Origin: Caldilineaceae bacterium
GTDB lineage: Bacteria; Chloroflexota; Anaerolineae; Caldilineales; Caldilineaceae
Direction: 5' to 3'
NCBI GenBank assembly: GCA_022823185.1
Contig: JAJDXQ010000009.1
Location: 62,001-126,000, forward strand
DNA length: 64,000 nt
In this document: positions 1 through 8,915 of the stretch, one piece after another
How positions within the stretch are numbered: the stretch's first letter is position 1
How the letters are laid out: each line of letters starts with the position of its first letter
The notes under the pieces: generated by a model
What the model was told of the DNA's origin: nothing
Seen by the model: only the letters and a program-made list of their open reading frames with translations
The model's database searches: none
Made by a program: the position numbers and the translations under genes

Positions 1-2
1 TC

Positions 3-626
3 TCCGCCTTCGAATCAACCAGCGACCGCGTGCTCTCCCGCCTCCAGAAGGGCCACACGCTTGAGGACATGGAAAACGCGCTTGCCGCCGTGGCCACCGC
101 CGGGCTCTCCATCCAGCCCACCTGGATGCCCTTCACGCCTTGGACCAGCCTCGACGACTATCTCTTCATGCTGCGCTGGATCCGCAGACAGGGCCTCATA
201 CCGCACGTTCCCGCCGTGCAGCTCTCGATTCGCATGCTCGTGCCTCCGGAGAGCGCGCTCCTCGCCGACGAAGACGCCTCCGAATGGCGGGGCACGCTCG
301 ACGCCGCCAACTTCACCTACCGCTGGCTGCACCCCGATCCCCGCATGGACCAACTCCAGCTGCAGATTGCGCGTATCGCCGAACTGGCAGGCCAGGCCGA
401 AGCGGAAAACGCGTCCGCGGCGGGCGGCAGCATCGCCAACGCCGCCGCCGGACACCCGACCCATCCACACGCGATCTTCCACCGCATCGAATGCGCCGCG
501 CACGAGATTGCCGGCCGCCGCCCGCCCGACACTCCGACCCTCTCCTCCTACATCCCCCGTCCGCCGCGCCTGACCGAGCACTGGTTCTGCTGAGCGGAGC
601 CCACCGCCGACCAGTTGGCCGGCTGA
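3..626 (+). CDS. Radical SAM protein C-terminus with CUAEP tail, probable selenoprotein (5' partial)
   Basis: The frame is open from the window edge, so the N-terminus with the radical SAM Cys motif lies upstream. The visible ~195 residues look like the C-terminal half of a B12-independent radical SAM protein. Conceptual translation halts at TGA 591-593 directly after Trp-Phe-Cys, but the next codons read Ala-Glu-Pro and continue to TGA 624-626. With TGA read as selenocysteine the tail is C-U-A-E-P followed by seven residues. This matches the family I know as 'CUAEP/CCAEP-tail radical SAM (seleno)protein'. A hairpin at 606-623 sits where a bacterial SECIS should be. The next gene starts 3 bases after the second stop. 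The substrate is unknown. The family match is from memory; decoding as Sec is inference. A standard caller would truncate it at 593. Confidence 0.8.
606..623 (+). promoter_or_regulatory. SECIS-like hairpin downstream of in-frame TGA
   Basis: GCCG (606-609) pairs with CGGC (620-623) and CC (611-612) with GG (617-618), around one A-C mismatch, leaving the apical loop AGTT (613-616). The loop starts 19 bases after the TGA and contains adjacent G and U, as bacterial SelB-binding loops do. Placement and loop fit; function is inferred. Confidence 0.6.
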
Positions 627-629
627 CCT

Positions 630-2225
630 GTGCGCATGAACGACCTTCCCACAGCTGAAGGCATCCTCTTCACCGATCAGTACCAACTGACCATGGCGCA
701 GCTGTACTTCCACCTCGGCATGCACGAACAGCGCGCCCAGTATGATCACTTCTTCCGCCGCTACCCGGATTACGGCGAGCACAGAGCCGGCTTCTGCGTC
801 AACGCCGGCCTGGAGTGGCTGCTCGACTGGATGGCATCCGCCCACTTCCGCGAGACTGAAATCTCGCTCCTGCGCGGCATGACCTCGCGGACAGGCAGAA
901 GGCTGTTCGCCGATGACTTCCTGTCTTGGCTGGCCGCGCACGGCAATTTCAGCGCCATCTCCCTGCAGGCAGTTCCGGAAGGACGAGTGGTCCACGCCCA
1001 TGCCCCCTTGACAGTCGTACGCGGCCCCATCGCCATTGCCCAGCTTCTGGAAACGCCTCTCCTCAATATCCTCAACTACCAGACGCTCATCGCAACCAAG
1101 GCGGCCCGTGTCCGCGCCGTAGCCGGAGACGCGCTCGTGCTTGAGTTCGGCATCCGCCGCGCCCACGACCGCGGCGGCAACGCGGGCACTCGCGCCGCCC
1201 TCATCGGCGGCGCCGACTACTCCTCCAACGCCGGCATCTCCCACGAGCTGGGCTATCCCCCCAAGGGCACCCACGCACACGCCTTCGTGCAGGCCTTCCT
1301 CGCCCAGGGCAAGACCGAGCTCGACGCCTTTCAAGCCTACGCTGACGTCTATCCCGACGAATGCCTGCTCCTCGTCGATACAATCGACACACTCGCTAGT
1401 GGCATGCCCAACGCGATTCGCGTCTTCGAGCGACTCCGCCGGCAGGGCCACTCTCCCGTCGGCGTGCGCCTGGACTCCGGCAACCTCGCGATTCTGAGCA
1501 TCCAGGTCGCGCAGCTTCTCGACGCCGCCGGGTTTCCCGACGCTGCCATCGTGCTCTCGAATGAACTGGACGAACTCAGGATTCACGAAATCAAGACCCA
1601 AATCGCCCTCGAGGCCCCCCGCCGCGGCGCCGACGCCGACACCGTCATCAACCGGCTCGTCTACGGCGTCGGAACGCGCCTGATCACCTCGGCTGGCGAC
1701 AGTTCTCTCGGCGGCGTCTACAAGCTGGTCGGCCTCAAAAGCGGTCCGGAATGGAAACCCGCGATCAAAGTCTCCGAAGATCCGGTCAAGACAGCGATTC
1801 CCGGCAGCAAAAAGGTCTGGCGGATCTATGACGCGCAGGGCATGGCCGCCGCCGACCTCCTTACACTCCACACTGAAGATCCGTTTCAAGAGTGGCAAGC
1901 CGCGCCCTCCCCTGGCAGCCCCGTCGATGAACGCGGCGGCCCGTCTATGCAGCTGCTCCACCCCCGTGACCCGGACAAGCGCCGAGCCCTGCCCGCCGGC
2001 GGCATCTCCCACATCGAACCTCTCCTCGTGGACGTGCTCGTTGACGGACGCCCCGTCTACAACCGGCCCTCCGTCGAACAGATCCGCGCCGTCCGCCGCG
2101 CAGACACAGCCAGGCTCCACAAAGACGTGCGCAAGCTGATCGATCCCGCGCCTTACCATGTCTCCGTCAGCCAGAAGCTCCGCTCTCTCCAGGATCAGCT
2201 CGTCCGCTCCCTGACCAAAAACTAG
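630..2225 (+). CDS. pncB: Nicotinate phosphoribosyltransferase
   Basis: NAPRTase converts nicotinate and PRPP to nicotinate mononucleotide in NAD salvage, in the cytoplasm. The protein opens with the family's '[11 protein letters not shown]' substrate-loop region, carries '[15 protein letters not shown]' and '[14 protein letters not shown]', with the catalytic-histidine area near residue 205, and later 'GVRLDSGNL' and 'VYGVGTRL', all typical. At 531 aa it is slightly longer than the usual 400-500. The start is GTG 630 or ATG 636; neither has a clear Shine-Dalgarno site. It follows the radical SAM gene by 3 bases, so translation may depend on coupling to ribosomes that finish the selenoprotein reading frame. 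Confidence 0.93.
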   Translation: MRMNDLPTAEGILFTDQYQLTMAQLYFHLGMHEQRAQYDHFFRRYPDYGEHRAGFCVNAGLEWLLDWMASAHFRETEISLLRGMTSRTGRRLFADDFLSWLAAHGNFSAISLQAVPEGRVVHAHAPLTVVRGPIAIAQLLETPLLNILNYQTLIATKAARVRAVAGDALVLEFGIRRAHDRGGNAGTRAALIGGADYSSNAGISHELGYPPKGTHAHAFVQAFLAQGKTELDAFQAYADVYPDECLLLVDTIDTLASGMPNAIRVFERLRRQGHSPVGVRLDSGNLAILSIQVAQLLDAAGFPDAAIVLSNELDELRIHEIKTQIALEAPRRGADADTVINRLVYGVGTRLITSAGDSSLGGVYKLVGLKSGPEWKPAIKVSEDPVKTAIPGSKKVWRIYDAQGMAAADLLTLHTEDPFQEWQAAPSPGSPVDERGGPSMQLLHPRDPDKRRALPAGGISHIEPLLVDVLVDGRPVYNRPSVEQIRAVRRADTARLHKDVRKLIDPAPYHVSVSQKLRSLQDQLVRSLTKN

Positions 2226-2574
2226 ATTGCCCCCACGCCGTCCTCCCACTGCCCACTGTCTACTGTCCACTGCCAACTGCCCATTATTCACGAACCCTTT
2301 CCCACCAGACCCCATCCGCCTGCCCCCAAACCGCCCATCCAGACATCAACCCATCCCCAGATCCCAGAAATCCCCCCAAATCCCCGTTCAGACAAAAAGC
2401 CCATCCATCCCATCCCCGTCCAAATCTCCGTCCGCGAATGACCGTGTTCTTGACCAACCCGCGCAACATCGCTAGAATGAGCGCTGACCGGCGTGCGCGC
2501 GTCGTCCCAACTGGTTCGCTGCCCAACGGTCATCCAGCGAATGCCAATACGCCGCGCCCGCCCAAGGGGAAGCA
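2226..2574. other. Intergenic region with C-rich low-complexity DNA
   Basis: No gene is visible. Bases 2245-2282 are a degenerate CCACTG/CCAACTG array. Bases 2330-2430 are C-rich and contain CCCCAAATCCCCGTTCAG-like and AAAGCCCATCC words that recur near 12.5 kb and, for the first, near 30.04 kb. The miaB promoter lies at the 3' end. Confidence 0.6.
2450..2478 (+). promoter_or_regulatory. Sigma70-type promoter for miaB
   Basis: TTGACC (2450-2455), a 17-base spacer and TAGAAT (2473-2478) predict a transcript start near 2485, about 90 bases before the miaB ATG. Confidence 0.65.
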
Positions 2575-4140
2575 ATGTCGAACCGGAATCCAAACCCGAA
2601 TCCCGAGATCTTTGAGCTCGCGACGACCCGAGAGCCGGCAGCGCCTGCGGACACCTTCGCCCTGCATCCGGCAGGAGTGTCCCTGCCTGGCGCCCTGCAG
2701 GAGAACGCGGGGCCAAGCCGGACTCGAGGCGCATACCACATCTGGACCATCGGCTGCCAGATGAACGTTGCCGACTCCAATCATGTCGCCGCGGAGCTGG
2801 AAAGAATCGGCTACCGTCCTACCGAGGCCATGGACGAGGCCGATGTTGTCGTGCTCAACACCTGCGTGGTCCGGCAGAGCGCGGAAAACAAGGGCGCCGG
2901 CAAGGCCTCCAGCCTCAAACCCTGGAAACGGAGCCGGTCCAATCGCACCTTGGCGCTGATGGGCTGCATGGTGGGTGTCAAGCCAAGCCCGCAGCTGCGC
3001 GCCCGCTTCCCGCACGTAGACGTCTTTATGCCGCCCAGCGAACCGGCCCCGCTGATTACCCACTTGCAGAAAGACGAAATCGCGGCCGAGTCCAACCGCA
3101 TCGAACTGGCGCAAGTTGCCCACCGTCACGCCGTGCAGGACCGTGTCCTCTCGCCCAGCGCCGGCCAGTCCATCCGGCGCCTGGCCCAGAACGGCGACGT
3201 CCCCGTGTCCGCCCACGTGCCGGTCGTCTACGGCTGCAGCCACGCTTGCTCCTTCTGTATCATCCCCTTCCGCCGCGGTATCGAGCGCAGCCGCCCGATC
3301 AACGAAATCGTACACGAAATCCGCGGCCTGGTCGCGCAGGGTGTCCGTGAAGTAACGCTTCTCGGCCAAATCGTCGACCGCTACGGACACGACTGGCGCA
3401 ACGGTTCGAACTCCCAGAACGCCTCAGGCGGCGCGCCCGATCTGGCCGACCTGTTGCATGCGGTCCACGACATCGAGGGCCTTTGGCGCATCCGCTTTCT
3501 TACCAGTCACCCCAACTACATGTCCGACAGGATTCTCGAAGCTGTACGCGACCTGCCCAAAGTGTGTGAGCATATCGAAGTCCCAACCCAGGCGGGCAAT
3601 GACCAGGTTCTTGCCCGCATGAAGCGGGGTTACACGCAGGCCATGTACCGTGAGCTGATCGACCACATTCGCTCGACCATTCCCAATGTGGCCATCAATA
3701 CCGACATAATCGTCGGCTTCTGCGGCGAGACCGCCGACCAGTTCGACGAGACCTACCGGCTCCTGGCAGACCTGAAGCTGGACAAAGCCCATCTCGCACG
3801 CTACAGCCCCCGGCCAGGCACGCTGAGCGAGCGCCGCATGACCGACGACGTTCCTGAAGACGAGAAGGTCCGCCGCCACAAGGCGCTTGAGCAACTGCAA
3901 GCGCAGGTCTGCGCCGAGATCAACGGCCGCCTGCTCGGCGAAACGGTCGAAGTTCTCATCGAAGGACAGCACAAAGGCAAGTGGCGCGGCCGCACGCGTC
4001 AAAATAAGCTGGTGTTCGTGACAGCTGATGACCGATCCGGCGATCTGCGGGGCCGCCTCGCCGAAACGCAGATTACATGGACCGGTCCCTGGAGTATGCA
4101 AGGCCGCCTGGTCCGCGACGTTTCAACGGCCCAGGCCTGA
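2575..4140 (+). CDS. miaB: tRNA-2-methylthio-N6-dimethylallyladenosine synthase
   Basis: This radical SAM methylthiotransferase modifies i6A37 of tRNAs reading UNN codons. The UPF0004 domain supplies cluster-ligand cysteines C61 (within 'TIGCQMN'), C97 ('LNTCVVRQSAENK') and C131. The radical SAM CxxxCxxC motif is C221, C225, C228 in 'YGCSHACSFCIIPF'. A TRAM domain fills roughly residues 455-515. The 'GCQMN' signature favours MiaB over RimO or MtaB. The N-terminus is about 50 residues longer than usual and rich in Pro and Asn. ATG 2575 is preferred because GGGGAAG lies just upstream and a good promoter precedes it. It probably forms its own transcription unit, perhaps with the antiporter that follows. 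Confidence 0.92.
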   Translation: MSNRNPNPNPEIFELATTREPAAPADTFALHPAGVSLPGALQENAGPSRTRGAYHIWTIGCQMNVADSNHVAAELERIGYRPTEAMDEADVVVLNTCVVRQSAENKGAGKASSLKPWKRSRSNRTLALMGCMVGVKPSPQLRARFPHVDVFMPPSEPAPLITHLQKDEIAAESNRIELAQVAHRHAVQDRVLSPSAGQSIRRLAQNGDVPVSAHVPVVYGCSHACSFCIIPFRRGIERSRPINEIVHEIRGLVAQGVREVTLLGQIVDRYGHDWRNGSNSQNASGGAPDLADLLHAVHDIEGLWRIRFLTSHPNYMSDRILEAVRDLPKVCEHIEVPTQAGNDQVLARMKRGYTQAMYRELIDHIRSTIPNVAINTDIIVGFCGETADQFDETYRLLADLKLDKAHLARYSPRPGTLSERRMTDDVPEDEKVRRHKALEQLQAQVCAEINGRLLGETVEVLIEGQHKGKWRGRTRQNKLVFVTADDRSGDLRGRLAETQITWTGPWSMQGRLVRDVSTAQA

Positions 4141-4232
4141 GAGGCCGCGGCCGCCTCCACGCCGTCTGCGCCCCAGCTGAACGCTGAATCGAAGCTATCC
4201 ATCGAGCGACTCCCTGGTCGGTTCCCTCCCAT

Positions 4233-5366
4233 ATGAATGCGCTGACACTCAATATCCTCCTCTTTCTTGTCGGCTTCGCGCTCCTTACCGGCGGAGCCGA
4301 TTTTCTTGTACGCGGCGCAAGCCGCCTCGCCGTAAGGCTGAACGTGCCCCTCGTCGTGATCGGCCTGACTGTCGTCGCCTTCGGCACAAGCCTTCCCGAA
4401 CTGGTCGTCAGCCTGATTGCCAACCTCCAGGGTGGCGGCAGGGCAAATCTGGCCATCGGCAACGTCGTTGGCAGCAACATCGCGAACCTGGCCCTGATCC
4501 TCGGCGTCGTCGCTGTCCTGCGGCCGCTCCCCGTCGACCGCCAGCTCCTGCTACGCGAGTATCCCCTGATGATCGGGGTCTCCTTGCTGTTCACGGGCAT
4601 GGCGTGGGATGGGCAGATAGTCCAGTGGGAAGGGATCCTGCTGTTTCTCGGCCTGCTCGGTTTCATCTACTGGAGCTACGTTGGCAGCCGCTCGCTCGCC
4701 GAGGAAAAGGAAAGCGAAGCGCTCGAATACATCGGCGGCGACGCGGCAGCCGAATCCGAGTCCGCCCAGGAATCCGACGCAGACGGCAGCCAGGCCGGCC
4801 GCCCCGACAGCGCTCTTGCACGCTCCAGGGCCAGAATCGCCAGCGCAGCCAGAAGTCCCCTCCTGCCCTCCGCCATTTCCGGCATCTTCCGCTCGCTCCT
4901 CCTCCGCGACATCGGCATGGTTGCGCTCGGCATCGCCGTCCTCGTGCTCGGCGCGGACTGGCTCGTGGACTCGGCCACCTTTATCGCCACCTACTTCGGC
5001 GTCAGCGAACTCGTGATTGGGCTCAGCCTCGTTGCCCTCGGCACCAGCCTGCCAGAGCTCGCCGCATCCGTCGTGGCTATTCTCTATCGTCGCGGCGACA
5101 TCGCCCTGGGGAATCTCGTCGGCAGCAACCTTTTTAATATGCTCGCCATCGTCGGCATCACCGCCGGCGTCCGCCCCCTCCCCGCCCCCCTCAGCATGCG
5201 CTGCGTGGACTTCCCCGTTATGCTCATCATCGCTATTCTCCCTCTCCTCCTCGTTCTCCGCAGGCCACATCTGGTCAAGCGCTGGAATGGCGCCCTCATG
5301 CTCACCCTTTACTTCAGTTACACCATCGGAATCTATGTCCTCGCCCAGGGCAACCCCCTCTGCTGA
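4233..5366 (+). CDS. Calcium/sodium antiporter (CaCA family, YrbG-like)
   Basis: Integral membrane cation exchanger. The two inverted alpha repeats are both present: 'FGTSLPELVVSL' with 'GNVVGSNIANL' near residues 50-90, and 'LGTSLPELAASV' with 'GNLVGSNLFNM' near residues 270-305. These carry the Glu and Asn/Ser residues that bind the ion. About ten hydrophobic segments surround them. Residues ~155-215 form an acidic, Ala/Ser-rich cytoplasmic loop, longer than in E. coli YrbG (325 aa), which explains the 377-aa length. No good ribosome site precedes ATG 4233. It lies 92 bases after miaB on the same strand. Ca2+/Na+ specificity is inferred from the family. Confidence 0.9.
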   Translation: MNALTLNILLFLVGFALLTGGADFLVRGASRLAVRLNVPLVVIGLTVVAFGTSLPELVVSLIANLQGGGRANLAIGNVVGSNIANLALILGVVAVLRPLPVDRQLLLREYPLMIGVSLLFTGMAWDGQIVQWEGILLFLGLLGFIYWSYVGSRSLAEEKESEALEYIGGDAAAESESAQESDADGSQAGRPDSALARSRARIASAARSPLLPSAISGIFRSLLLRDIGMVALGIAVLVLGADWLVDSATFIATYFGVSELVIGLSLVALGTSLPELAASVVAILYRRGDIALGNLVGSNLFNMLAIVGITAGVRPLPAPLSMRCVDFPVMLIIAILPLLLVLRRPHLVKRWNGALMLTLYFSYTIGIYVLAQGNPLC

Positions 5367-5786
5367 CCGTCGTTGCCGACCCCAACTTAGTGCCCCCGGT
5401 CGCGCAGCCACCCACTGGCCACTGCGCTTTAGCCCGCCTTTCGCGTGCCCGTTTCAGTGCAACAAACCCTTCCTTTACACACGCCCAAAGCACCCGTCTC
5501 TTATGCGAACCCACCCGCAATTTGCCTTCCCGACCGCCATCGACACAGCCTTCCTGTGTGCGCCACCGTATGGGGCCAGCGCCAAGGTTTGACTTCCGCG
5601 CGCGACGACCCGCGGCATCTGCGCCGCAGGTCTGGCAACTACTATGCTGCTATCCGGGAAAATACTCAGGGGCCAGAAGGCCCCATGAGCAAGCAAAAAT
5701 AACGCCTACTTGCTGCAGCCTGGCAGCCTCATCGAGAACGTGTGGGCCAAGACGAAGCCTGCCTCGCGCCCGCCTGACGAATTCGT
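5367..5786. other. Intergenic region between convergent genes
   Basis: No gene is supported; the open frames have no homology I recognise. It holds a CCACTG-type word at 5407-5424 and one perfect hairpin at 5669-5684. Confidence 0.55.
5669..5684 (-). terminator. Hairpin, possible terminator for the minus-strand cluster
   Basis: A perfect 6-bp stem GGGGCC/GGCCCC with a 4-base loop lies ~100 bases beyond the end of the binding-protein gene. On the minus strand it is followed by TGAGTATTTTC, a weak U-rich tail. Confidence 0.35.
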
Positions 5787-6941
5787 CTACTCCACCTGCC
5801 TAAACTCGCCGTCTTCAACCTGGTATATCCACACCTGTGCGTCAACCCGCTCGCCGTTTGCGCTGAAACGCATCGGCCCCATCAGCGTCTCGATCTCAAT
5901 CCCTCGCATGGCCTGCGCCACGGCGTCTCCCTCAAACGAACCGGCGGCCCGTACCCCCGCCGCCAGAACCTGCATTGCCGCGTACCCATTGATTGAGAAA
6001 GGGCCGGGATCCCTCCGTTCCAGCGCTCGGTACGCCTCAACCCAGCCAGAATCCTCCCACCTGTCAGGACTCGGAGCCAGCGCGCTGACATACATTCCCT
6101 CCGCCCCACCCAAAGCCTCATCGATAGTGGATCCCAAAAATGCTCCATCGCTGGCCAGGAATGGCAGGTTCGACTCTGTACGCTTCAGGCCGCCAACCAG
6201 TCTGGAGGCTTCGCTCGCAGTGCCTGCGAAATAGACTGCATCGGCCCCCGCATCCTCAATCGACAGCGCCAAGTCTGCAAAATCACTTTGCCCCTTTCCG
6301 ATCTCGGCCTGCAGCGCTGTCGTTGCGCCCAGCGCCTCCAGACTTTCTACCAGGGCCGCCGCCAAGCCTCTGCCGTACGCGCTCCCCGCGTGGACCACGA
6401 CCACGCGCCGCGCTGACAGCTCCTCCACCAGGAATCGCGCGCCCTGCTCGGCCTGCTCGCCGTCATCGGCATTAACTCGAAAGAACATCGCGTGTCCGCG
6501 GTACGCAAGGTCAGGCAATCCGGCGCCCGGCGTTACCAGCGTAACGCCCAACTCCTCGTAGTGGGGGAGAGCCGCCCCCGCGACGCCGCTGTCCACGTGC
6601 CCAATCACGCCCGCGATGCTCTCCCCCCGGCCGAGAGCGTCTCCCATCATCACCACATTTTCCGTGGCCGCCTCGGCATCCGATCGATCGTCCAAAGCCC
6701 TTACCGCGAGCCGCCGCCCCAGCAGTCCCCCCTCCCGATTGATCGCCTCCGCCGCCAGCCTCACCCCGCCCAGCGCCGACTGCCCCGCATCGGCGCGCGC
6801 TCCGCTCAGAGGGGCAGCCACAAAGACGACGGCCTCGCCTTCAAACTGGCTGTTTACCTCCGCCCTGCACGCCGAACACACCAGGACGGCGAAGAGCGCC
6901 GTAAAAAGAAGGATGATACTCTTGGGAGTTGGTCCCGCCAT
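5787..6941 (-). CDS. ABC-type branched-chain amino acid-like substrate-binding lipoprotein
   Basis: A 384-aa exported binding protein of the LivJ / Peripla_BP_6 type. The N-terminus has a hydrophobic signal ending in a lipobox-like 'LVCSAC', so it is probably lipid-anchored outside the cytoplasmic membrane. Family features are 'AAPLSGARADAGQ', 'AAEAINREGGLLGRRL' and 'VIGHVDSGVAGAALPHYEELGV'. No permease or ATPase gene is adjacent. It ends a minus-strand cluster containing another binding-protein-like protein and a VWA protein, which suggests sensing or surface binding rather than classical transport. The ligand cannot be predicted. It begins 81 bases after the VWA gene. Confidence 0.85.
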   Translation of the reverse strand: MAGPTPKSIILLFTALFAVLVCSACRAEVNSQFEGEAVVFVAAPLSGARADAGQSALGGVRLAAEAINREGGLLGRRLAVRALDDRSDAEAATENVVMMGDALGRGESIAGVIGHVDSGVAGAALPHYEELGVTLVTPGAGLPDLAYRGHAMFFRVNADDGEQAEQGARFLVEELSARRVVVVHAGSAYGRGLAAALVESLEALGATTALQAEIGKGQSDFADLALSIEDAGADAVYFAGTASEASRLVGGLKRTESNLPFLASDGAFLGSTIDEALGGAEGMYVSALAPSPDRWEDSGWVEAYRALERRDPGPFSINGYAAMQVLAAGVRAAGSFEGDAVAQAMRGIEIETLMGPMRFSANGERVDAQVWIYQVEDGEFRQVE

Positions 6942-7022
6942 TTCAGTCCTATCGCAAATCGGGGTGCACTTCTTGGGAGTCGCAGACTTCGAATCGGGAC
7001 CGTAGACTGTCAGGTGAGAACA

Positions 7023-8915
7023 TCACTCCGCCCCCTGCATCTCCGTCGCGATCAATCGATACAACTCTTCCACATTGGTTTCGTCGACACGATGGAACTG
7101 GCCGCCCCCAACTTCCGCAAACGCCTGCAGCAGCTCTTCGTCGGCATCGCGCCCAAAGGCCACCGCATGCACGGCCACCTGAATGCGCGCTTCCTGCATG
7201 GCTGCGCGCAACGCCCGCAAACTGCGTTCGCTATCGTTATCGCGACCATCGGTCAGCACCACGATGGCGTTGATCGCCTCTGCGTCGGCCGCGTCCTGCA
7301 GCGCACTGTGCGCCGCCCATACAGCATCGATCAGATCTGTGACGCCCCCCGCCTCCATGCGATCGATCAGCTCCGCCATCTGCCCGCGCCCGGTCTCGTC
7401 AAGCCGCCGCAATCCTCCCGTCCCCGCTACCCCAGTCCCGAACTCCACCAGCCCGATCTTGTCCCGGTCGCCCTCGAGCAGGGCGAGAAATCCGTGCAGC
7501 GCAGCCTTCGTCTTCGCCAGTTTGCCCCCGTCCATCGACTCGCTCGTATCGACCACGAACACGATGTTGGCTGGAGGCCTCGTATAGCGCCATACCTCCA
7601 GTGCCATCTCCATCACCGCGCGACCGGGCAGCGGCAAGGCAGTCTGTGGCAGCAATGGATCCACCGAAATGTCAATGGCAAAGGGACTGGGATCACTGTG
7701 CAAATCCAATGTCAGGTCGACGGGTCGGAATCCGGCTTCCAGCAATGCCTGCTGGCTCTCCTTGCCCAACAGAAAGTTGGTGAAGGAACGATAGGCGCGT
7801 CGCTGATTCTGCGTTAGGGCCGGTCCCGCGCGTCCGTCCAATTCCAGCAGCGCCAGCGGATGATCGGCCCAAAGCGTACCCTCCCGAGGATAGATTGCCA
7901 CCAGATGTCCTTCTGGCAGGTCCCGTCCGTCACCGCCGCCGCCTCCCAGCCCGGCGCGACTTCGATTCCAGGAACGATTCGCGGCAATCACCGTCTGCTC
8001 CTGCACGACAGCTACGTCGAGAATCCCGCTCCGCAAGCCTTCCGCTGCAGAACTGACTTCCGCCACCGCTTCCCGCCCGCCTGTCGCGTCATCACCAATG
8101 CCAATCTCCAGCGCCGTCCTCTCAGCCATGCGTACATATTCAATTACCCCGGGCTGCAAGGCGACCTCTTGCGTAAGCCCGCGCGTAACGCCGGCCCCCG
8201 CGTAAAACGCCGACAGCGTAGCCAGCACGCCCACCGTATTCGTAGGCCCGGGATGCCCCCATCTGAACCCCGTGGGCGGAGCAGTCGCACGACCCAGGAC
8301 TTCACCCCAACCGACAGCCTGCTGCGGCCAACCCATCAGCCGCGCCGTCTCCACCTCAGCCGCAACCACGATGGGGCTCACCGCGAACCGTGTAGAAGGA
8401 CCGACCCGGCTCTCCGGCAACTTGCCTTCTCCGGACGGAAACAGTTCCCGCCACCGCTGGTCGATCAGGACCAGCCAGAGCGAACTGTCCGGCGCAACAG
8501 CCTGGAACCTGGGCTGACCAAGAGATTCTTCGACCATCTCCCGCGGGGACAGTGTAACCAGCTCAATCCGCATCAGCTCGCCGTCCGGCGTGCGTTCCCT
8601 TCGACTGTTGAACTCGCTCGCCAAATCATCCAGCGTTTCTGCCATCGACTCCGAAACAGCCGCGGTCAGCACTGCGCTATTTGCCGGCCAATCTGCAAGA
8701 ACCCTCGCGCCGCCGCTGGAAGGGCCAGAGCCTCTGTCCGCCAGGAAGGCCGCAATCCAGGCTCCGGCCCTCAATGTCGTCAATCCGCAGGCGCACACCA
8801 GAAAGCAACCTACCACCGCGAACGACAGTAAATGTCGTCCGCGGGGAATTCGCAGCCCATCCGTTCCCGCCGGCGCCACAGCGCCCCGATCCACTTCGTC
8901 CCGTAACCCGCTCAT
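7023..8915 (-). CDS. Substrate-binding-like and VWA domain membrane-anchored protein
   Basis: The 630-aa protein has an N-terminal membrane segment at ~28-55, an extracytoplasmic solute-binding-like domain over ~70-400 (periplasmic binding class II fold by appearance), and a C-terminal von Willebrand A domain over ~445-625. The VWA MIDAS motif 'VVDTSESMDGG' (DxSxS) is intact near residue 453, and 'VVLTDGRDND' supplies the later metal-site Asp, so Mg2+-dependent protein binding is plausible. Its ATG overlaps the stop of the upstream gene by 4 bases (ATGA), showing co-translation. Such two-domain proteins are known by architecture but not, to my knowledge, by function. Confidence 0.85.
   Translation of the reverse strand: MSGLRDEVDRGAVAPAGTDGLRIPRGRHLLSFAVVGCFLVCACGLTTLRAGAWIAAFLADRGSGPSSGGARVLADWPANSAVLTAAVSESMAETLDDLASEFNSRRERTPDGELMRIELVTLSPREMVEESLGQPRFQAVAPDSSLWLVLIDQRWRELFPSGEGKLPESRVGPSTRFAVSPIVVAAEVETARLMGWPQQAVGWGEVLGRATAPPTGFRWGHPGPTNTVGVLATLSAFYAGAGVTRGLTQEVALQPGVIEYVRMAERTALEIGIGDDATGGREAVAEVSSAAEGLRSGILDVAVVQEQTVIAANRSWNRSRAGLGGGGGDGRDLPEGHLVAIYPREGTLWADHPLALLELDGRAGPALTQNQRRAYRSFTNFLLGKESQQALLEAGFRPVDLTLDLHSDPSPFAIDISVDPLLPQTALPLPGRAVMEMALEVWRYTRPPANIVFVVDTSESMDGGKLAKTKAALHGFLALLEGDRDKIGLVEFGTGVAGTGGLRRLDETGRGQMAELIDRMEAGGVTDLIDAVWAAHSALQDAADAEAINAIVVLTDGRDNDSERSLRALRAAMQEARIQVAVHAVAFGRDADEELLQAFAEVGGGQFHRVDETNVEELYRLIATEMQGAE

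Noticed and set aside
15..2315. A 766-codon open frame on the minus strand
   Set aside because: It is antisense to the radical SAM and NAPRTase genes, has no recognisable domains, and reflects the GC-rich codon pattern of the real genes.
6492..7817. A 441-codon plus-strand frame over the binding-protein and VWA genes
   Set aside because: Antisense to two genes with clear domains; Arg/His/Pro-rich translation typical of shadows.
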